Shown: positions 60,417-64,000 of the stretch, one piece after another | Position numbering within the stretch: position 1 is the stretch's first letter | Layout of the letters: every line of letters begins with the position of its first letter | Origin: Amycolatopsis nivea | GTDB lineage: Bacteria; Actinomycetota; Actinomycetes; Mycobacteriales; Pseudonocardiaceae | Reading direction: 5' to 3' | Assembly: GCF_004522235.1 (NCBI RefSeq) | Contig: NZ_SDLT01000009.1 | Coordinates: 1-64,000 of the forward strand | Length of the DNA: 64,000 nt | The notes under the pieces: model-generated | Databases searched by the model: none | What the model was told of the DNA's origin: nothing | The model's input: the letters and a program-made list of their open reading frames with translations, nothing else | Position numbers and translations under genes: made by a program

Positions 60417-61568
60417 ATGACTCTCGAAGGACAGGTGCAGGCCTACGCCGACCGGCTCGGGCGGCCGATCATCGTGTTCGACGTCGACTTCACGGTGATC
60501 GCGTTCAGCGTGCACGACCAGGACGTCGACCACGCCCGGCTGGCGATCATCTTGTCCCACAAAGGATCTTCGCGCGCCCGGGAGTCCATCCGGGACTACC
60601 GGGTGGGCCAGGCGCAGGACCCGGTCCGGATCCCGCCGCTCGACGGCGGCCAGTCCCGGCTCGTCGCGCCGGTCCGGCACGAGGGACGGCTCGTCGGCTA
60701 CCTCTCCTCCACGATCCCCGAGGACGACGAGTCCGCTTACGAGGACGACGACGAGCTGCGCGAACGCCGGGCGCAGATCGGATTGCTGCTGGCCGCGATG
60801 GCACTCGGCAACCGGGAAGACGAGGACCGCGCGCGACGCCTGCTCGCCGCGCTCCTCGAAGGCACCGACGACCAGCGCGTCCGAGCCGCCGACGAACTGC
60901 TCGCCAGCGGTCTGCTCTCCCCTGTCCCGCACTACACGGTCATCTCGATCGCGACCCCGCCGCGCGCCGAGCCCAGTTCGGCAACCCTCCGCCTCGTACT
61001 GGACCGGGCGCTGTCGAGCATCCCGGTCTTCCCCACCTTGAAAGCCGTCGGCGCGGTGCTCGGCAGCGAAGCTGTCTTGCTGGTGCCCTACGAAATCGAC
61101 ACCGCACGACTGTCAGCTCTCCTTGCGCAGCCCGCCTTCTCCGGCCTGCACGCCGGGGTCGGCGGTGCGCACGCGCCGCTGTCCGGTGTACACCGGTCCC
61201 TGCGGGAAGCCCGGATCGCCTTGCGCGGCGGCGACGCCGGCTGCGTGGCGCACTGGTCGGAGTTGGGATTGGACCGGCTGCTGCTGCAGCTCCCTCTCGA
61301 GGACCTTGATATCTCAGACCTCCCGGATGCCGTACGACGGCTGCTCGACGCGCAGTCCGGGCCAGACCTCGCGCAGACCCTGGAGACCTACCTCGACTGC
61401 GGCTGCGACGCCCAGCGCACCGCGCAGACCCTGCACGTCCACCGCAGCACCCTCTACTACCGGCTGGATCGCGTACGCGCGGTCGCCGACGTCGATCTCG
61501 CCGACGGGAAGGTGCGCCGCGAACTCCACGCGGGACTGCGGATCGCGACGCTGGCCGGTCTTCGCTAG
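60417..61568 (+). CDS. PucR family transcriptional regulator (CdaR/PucR HTH)
   Basis: 383 aa; ATG 60417 after GGAAGAGG. N-terminal sensor domain (about 1-130: IIVFDVDFTVIAFSVHDQDV, SRLVAPVRHEGRLVGYLSST), a GGDEF-like middle and the C-terminal PucR HTH (LETYLDCGCDAQRTAQTLHV, HRSTLYYRLDRVRAVADVDL). PucR regulators activate catabolic genes in response to a pathway metabolite. Sits between TPP enzyme and aldehyde dehydrogenase genes. Contains TGATATCTCA at 61307-61316, coding Asp-Ile-Ser with a TCA codon. Confidence 0.92.
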   Translation: MTLEGQVQAYADRLGRPIIVFDVDFTVIAFSVHDQDVDHARLAIILSHKGSSRARESIRDYRVGQAQDPVRIPPLDGGQSRLVAPVRHEGRLVGYLSSTIPEDDESAYEDDDELRERRAQIGLLLAAMALGNREDEDRARRLLAALLEGTDDQRVRAADELLASGLLSPVPHYTVISIATPPRAEPSSATLRLVLDRALSSIPVFPTLKAVGAVLGSEAVLLVPYEIDTARLSALLAQPAFSGLHAGVGGAHAPLSGVHRSLREARIALRGGDAGCVAHWSELGLDRLLLQLPLEDLDISDLPDAVRRLLDAQSGPDLAQTLETYLDCGCDAQRTAQTLHVHRSTLYYRLDRVRAVADVDLADGKVRRELHAGLRIATLAGLR

Positions 61569-61585
61569 CCGCCCCGCGTCCAATT

Positions 61586-61604
61586 GACTATATTCAATGT
61601 GAAC
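61586..61604. promoter_or_regulatory. Shared 19-bp operator, site D (aldehyde dehydrogenase promoter)
   Basis: GACTATATTCAATGTGAAC, matching RTCTATATTCATTRTAGAC in 14 of 19 positions; the TATATTCA centre is intact, the right half is weaker. It lies 20 bp before the aldehyde dehydrogenase ATG. Confidence 0.6.
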
Positions 61605-61623
61605 TTTTACGGAAGGGTCCCGC

Positions 61624-63000
61624 ATGAACGCACTGCTGACCACCGTCTCGGTCGCCGACGACCGCGGACGGCCGATCCTGGACGCCGCGACCCGGGAAGT
61701 CGTCGGCCACGCACCGGTGCACACGGTCGACCAGCTCAACGCCGCGATCGCCGCCGCGGCCGAGGCACAACCGTCCTGGGCGGCGCTGGGACACGCTGAA
61801 CGGTCGCGCATCCTGCACGTCATCGCGGACGACATCGACGCGCACGCCGAGGAACTCGGCGAGATCATCACTGCGGAGCAAGGCAAAGCCGGTGGTGCCG
61901 GCGAGGCGCACGGTGCCGCGCACTGGCTCCGGTCCGCGGCGGACACGGTGCTCGAACCGCAGTCGCTGCCGGACGGCGCGGAACAGCATTACGTTCCGCT
62001 CGGCGTCGTAGCGTCGATTGGTCCGTGGAACTTCCCGGTGATGATCGCGGTGTGGCACGTCGCGCCGGCGCTGCGCATGGGAAACACGGTGGTGCTGAAG
62101 CCTTCCGAGAACACGCCGTTGAGCGTGCTCGCGCTGGCGGAGATCTTCCGCCGTCACCTCCCCGCGGACGTGCTGACCGCGGTTTCCGGCGATCGCGAGG
62201 TCGGTGCCGCGCTGGCCGCGCATCCGCGGATCGCCAAGATCGTGTTCACCGGTTCGACCGCGACCGGCCGCCGGATCGTCGAAAGCTCGGCAGGCAACCT
62301 CGCCCGGCTCACCCTGGAACTGGGCGGGAACGACGCGGCGATCGTGCTGCCCGGCACGGACGTCGACGCCGTCGCGGACAAGCTGTTCTGGGCGGCCTTC
62401 ATGAACACTGGCCAGGTGTGCGCCGCGCTCAAACGGCTTTACGTGCACGAATCGATCTACGACGACGTCGTGTCCGCGCTGGCCGAACGCGCGGAGAAGG
62501 CACCGATGGGACCGGGGCAGGACAAAGCGAACCGGCTCGGGCCGGTGCAGAATCCCGCGCAGTTCGAGATCGTCTCCCGACTGGTCGAGGAGGCCCGGGC
62601 ACGCGGCGCCCGCGTCGTCACCGGTGGCACCCCGGCGACGGAACTGGGGCCACTGTTCTACCGGCCGACGATCATCGCGGACGTCGAGGACGGTGCCGCG
62701 GTCGTCGACGAGGAGCAGTTCGGACCGGTGCTGCCGGTGATCCGGTACTCCGAAGTGGACGCCGCGGTGCGCCGCGCTAACGGCACCGACCAGGGGCTGG
62801 GCGCTTCGGTGTGGGGTGCGGACGCGAACGAGGTCGACGCGGTGGCGCAGCGACTGGAGGCGGGCACCGTCTGGATCAACCAGCACGGCGGCGTCGATCC
62901 GGCGATCCCCTTCGGCGGCACGAAGTCGTCCGGCTACGGGCTGGAGTTCGGCGTAGAAGGCCTGAAAGCCATGGCAGCCAGCAAAATCATCCGCCGGTGA
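61624..63000 (+). CDS. Aldehyde dehydrogenase family protein
   Basis: 458 aa. Catalytic Cys C266 in NTGQVCAALKRLYV, general base E232 (LTLELGGND), oxyanion Asn N136 (GPWNFPVM), NAD motif KIVFTGSTATGRRI, and C-terminal FGGTKSSGYGLEFG. ATG 61624 with GGAAGG upstream. NAD(P)-dependent oxidation of an aldehyde to an acid. Together with the M20, aminotransferase and TPP genes sharing the operator it would complete an amino acid to carboxylate route (inference). Confidence 0.93.
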   Translation: MNALLTTVSVADDRGRPILDAATREVVGHAPVHTVDQLNAAIAAAAEAQPSWAALGHAERSRILHVIADDIDAHAEELGEIITAEQGKAGGAGEAHGAAHWLRSAADTVLEPQSLPDGAEQHYVPLGVVASIGPWNFPVMIAVWHVAPALRMGNTVVLKPSENTPLSVLALAEIFRRHLPADVLTAVSGDREVGAALAAHPRIAKIVFTGSTATGRRIVESSAGNLARLTLELGGNDAAIVLPGTDVDAVADKLFWAAFMNTGQVCAALKRLYVHESIYDDVVSALAERAEKAPMGPGQDKANRLGPVQNPAQFEIVSRLVEEARARGARVVTGGTPATELGPLFYRPTIIADVEDGAAVVDEEQFGPVLPVIRYSEVDAAVRRANGTDQGLGASVWGADANEVDAVAQRLEAGTVWINQHGGVDPAIPFGGTKSSGYGLEFGVEGLKAMAASKIIRR

Positions 63001-63004
63001 AACC

Positions 63005-63047
63005 AGTGAAGGCCTCCTTGAGGGATTTCCTCGAGGAGGCCTTCACT
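63005..63047. terminator. Palindromic repeat acting as bidirectional terminator candidate
   Basis: AGTGAAGGCCTCCT and AGGAGGCCTTCACT arms around TGAGGGATTTCCTCG, starting 5 bp after the aldehyde dehydrogenase stop and ending 13 bp before the convergent monooxygenase stop. It belongs to the GTGAAGG repeat family. Confidence 0.75.
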
Positions 63048-63059
63048 GTGGGCCGGGGG

Positions 63060-64000
63060 TCAAGCGCCGCGAAGCTTTTCCCACAACTCGGCCGCAGCCG
63101 CCCGGTCAGGCGGAGCACCTCGCCACACCACGGTTTGATCCTGACGCACTACCGTGAGGGGGCAAACATATTCGTCCGGGAGCGTGTCCACTTCAACGGC
63201 CGCGATTGGGATACCTCGCCGTGCCGCTTCACCGGTCAGCACTGAGATATCAACTCCTTGCCTAGCAATCACCGTGTAGCCGGGCGAGAAATGGTCGTAC
63301 AGCGAGGATCCGTCCGCCAGCGTGAAGTGCGGGGCACGGCAACCGGGCACAGTGGACGGTGTGTAGCTGCCCATCGTGTAACCGGGCGCTTCCTCGCCGT
63401 CGTAAGAGATGATCGGCGAATCGTGGTACGCGTAACCGTAATTCAGCCCTGCGGCGGCGAACTGCGGCTCGTTCAACTCCCGTACCGCGGCACCGAACGA
63501 CGCACGTGCGACCGCACCGGCGGGGGTGTCGTCTTCGAGTTCGGCGGGAAGTCCCGGGCGGGCGAGCTTCCGCTGGTGGTTCATCGCGAAGTGCGACACC
63601 TGTTCGGTGATCGGCCGTCGCTCGGCCTCGTAGGCGGCCAGGATCCCTTCCTCCGCCCAGCCGGCGAGATGCGCGCCGAGCAGCCAGGTCAGGTTGAGCA
63701 CGTCCGCGATGCCCGCGTTCATCCCGAATCCGGCGAACGGGACCCACAGGTGCGAAGCGTCGCCGGCGAGGAACACCCGCCGGTCGCGGAACCGGTCGGC
63801 GAGCAGCCGGCGGGCGACCCAGTCCTCTTTGGACAGGACCTCGTACTCGAACGACTCGTCCACACCGAGGATCGCGCGGATCGCTTCGTCTCGGTCGACC
63901 GCCTCGTCTTCCGACGCAAGGTAGGTGTGCACAAGGAAGGTTTCCGTGCCGTCGATCGCATACACGTGCCCGACGCGGCGTGAGTTGAACGTGTAGTAGC
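63060..64000 (-). CDS. FAD-dependent monooxygenase (PHBH-like, 5' end beyond window)
   Basis: Partial: at least 313 codons; the frame stays open through the window's last base (…YYTFNSRRVGHVYAIDGTE), so the start and the FAD GxGxxG region lie outside. Seen are the GD motif (RRVFLAGDASHLWVPFAGFG, then MNAGIADVLNLTWLLGAHLA), the linker AYEAERRPITEQVS and a C-terminal thioredoxin-like domain (GYTVIARQGVDISVLTGEAA). The layout matches phenol/3-HPP-type class A hydroxylases (about 540 aa). Contains TGAGATATCA at 63243. Probably the aromatic hydroxylase of this region. Confidence 0.9.
   Translation of the reverse strand, partial: YYTFNSRRVGHVYAIDGTETFLVHTYLASEDEAVDRDEAIRAILGVDESFEYEVLSKEDWVARRLLADRFRDRRVFLAGDASHLWVPFAGFGMNAGIADVLNLTWLLGAHLAGWAEEGILAAYEAERRPITEQVSHFAMNHQRKLARPGLPAELEDDTPAGAVARASFGAAVRELNEPQFAAAGLNYGYAYHDSPIISYDGEEAPGYTMGSYTPSTVPGCRAPHFTLADGSSLYDHFSPGYTVIARQGVDISVLTGEAARRGIPIAAVEVDTLPDEYVCPLTVVRQDQTVVWRGAPPDRAAAAELWEKLRGA

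Overview
The window is high-G+C (about 70 percent by eye) actinobacterial chromosome. GTG starts, start/stop overlaps of 1-4 nt, many TetR/XRE/AraC/LuxR regulators, a DUF397 + XRE-DUF5753 pair and short intergenic palindromes built on GTGAAGG...CCTTCAC point to Pseudonocardiaceae, most likely Amycolatopsis or a close relative (inference; no rRNA or marker gene is present). I see no tRNA, rRNA, CRISPR array, insertion sequence or phage gene.

Layout. 0-2.2 kb: TetR and divergent PadR-membrane protein pair around a clear palindrome. 2.2-6.5 kb: a two-gene conflict-type module, a Trypco1-like small protein overlapping a giant trypsin-STAND-WD40 protein. 6.6-12.4 kb: cyclase, HxlR and MFS, an ABC-F protein with a structured leader, and a Dabb + NmrA pair. 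12.5-17.6 kb: LAL-type LuxR regulator, a DJ-1/membrane operon and a divergent GlxA regulator separated by a perfect palindrome. 17.6-21.0 kb: a lactococcin-972-like bacteriocin operon (precursor, two halves of a DUF1430-like membrane protein, ABC ATPase). 21.5-31.1 kb: TetR/AraC/XRE regulators each next to small metabolic genes (thioesterase, MFS, NTF2-like protein, carboxylesterase, metallo-hydrolase). 31.1-38.2 kb: a low-density stretch with AT-rich palindromes, then DUF397, XRE-DUF5753, a DUF574 methyltransferase, a GT-B-like protein and a STAND-TPR ATPase. 38.2-38.9 kb: a repeat field (palindromes, 30-bp and 41-bp tandem repeats, a long hairpin). 38.9-41.4 kb: a two-component system divergent from a secreted HbpS-like heme-binding protein. 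41.6-48.9 kb: SDR, a TetR-FAD monooxygenase-deazaflavin enzyme-Nudix operon, a SulP transporter, a cytochrome P450 with divergent TetR.

49.2-64.0 kb looks like one catabolic region: Rieske protein, small helical protein, amidohydrolase, an ABC importer, aminotransferase, GntR regulator, M20 amidohydrolase, TPP enzyme, PucR regulator, aldehyde dehydrogenase and (cut by the window end) an FAD monooxygenase. Four copies of one 19-bp operator-like site lie beside the GntR gene and upstream of four of the enzymes' promoters. The enzyme order fits N-acyl amino acid -> amino acid -> 2-oxo acid -> aldehyde -> acid (inference).

The strongest novel signals are non-coding: (1) three copies of a 24-bp-arm hairpin whose outer stem differs between copies but stays paired, each at the centre of a 1-2.5 kb zone where the + strand is unusually rich in A and C; (2) at least nine copies of a TATCTCA-core motif, mostly inside genes and spelled with codons rare in this genome; (3) the four-site GntR-type regulon.
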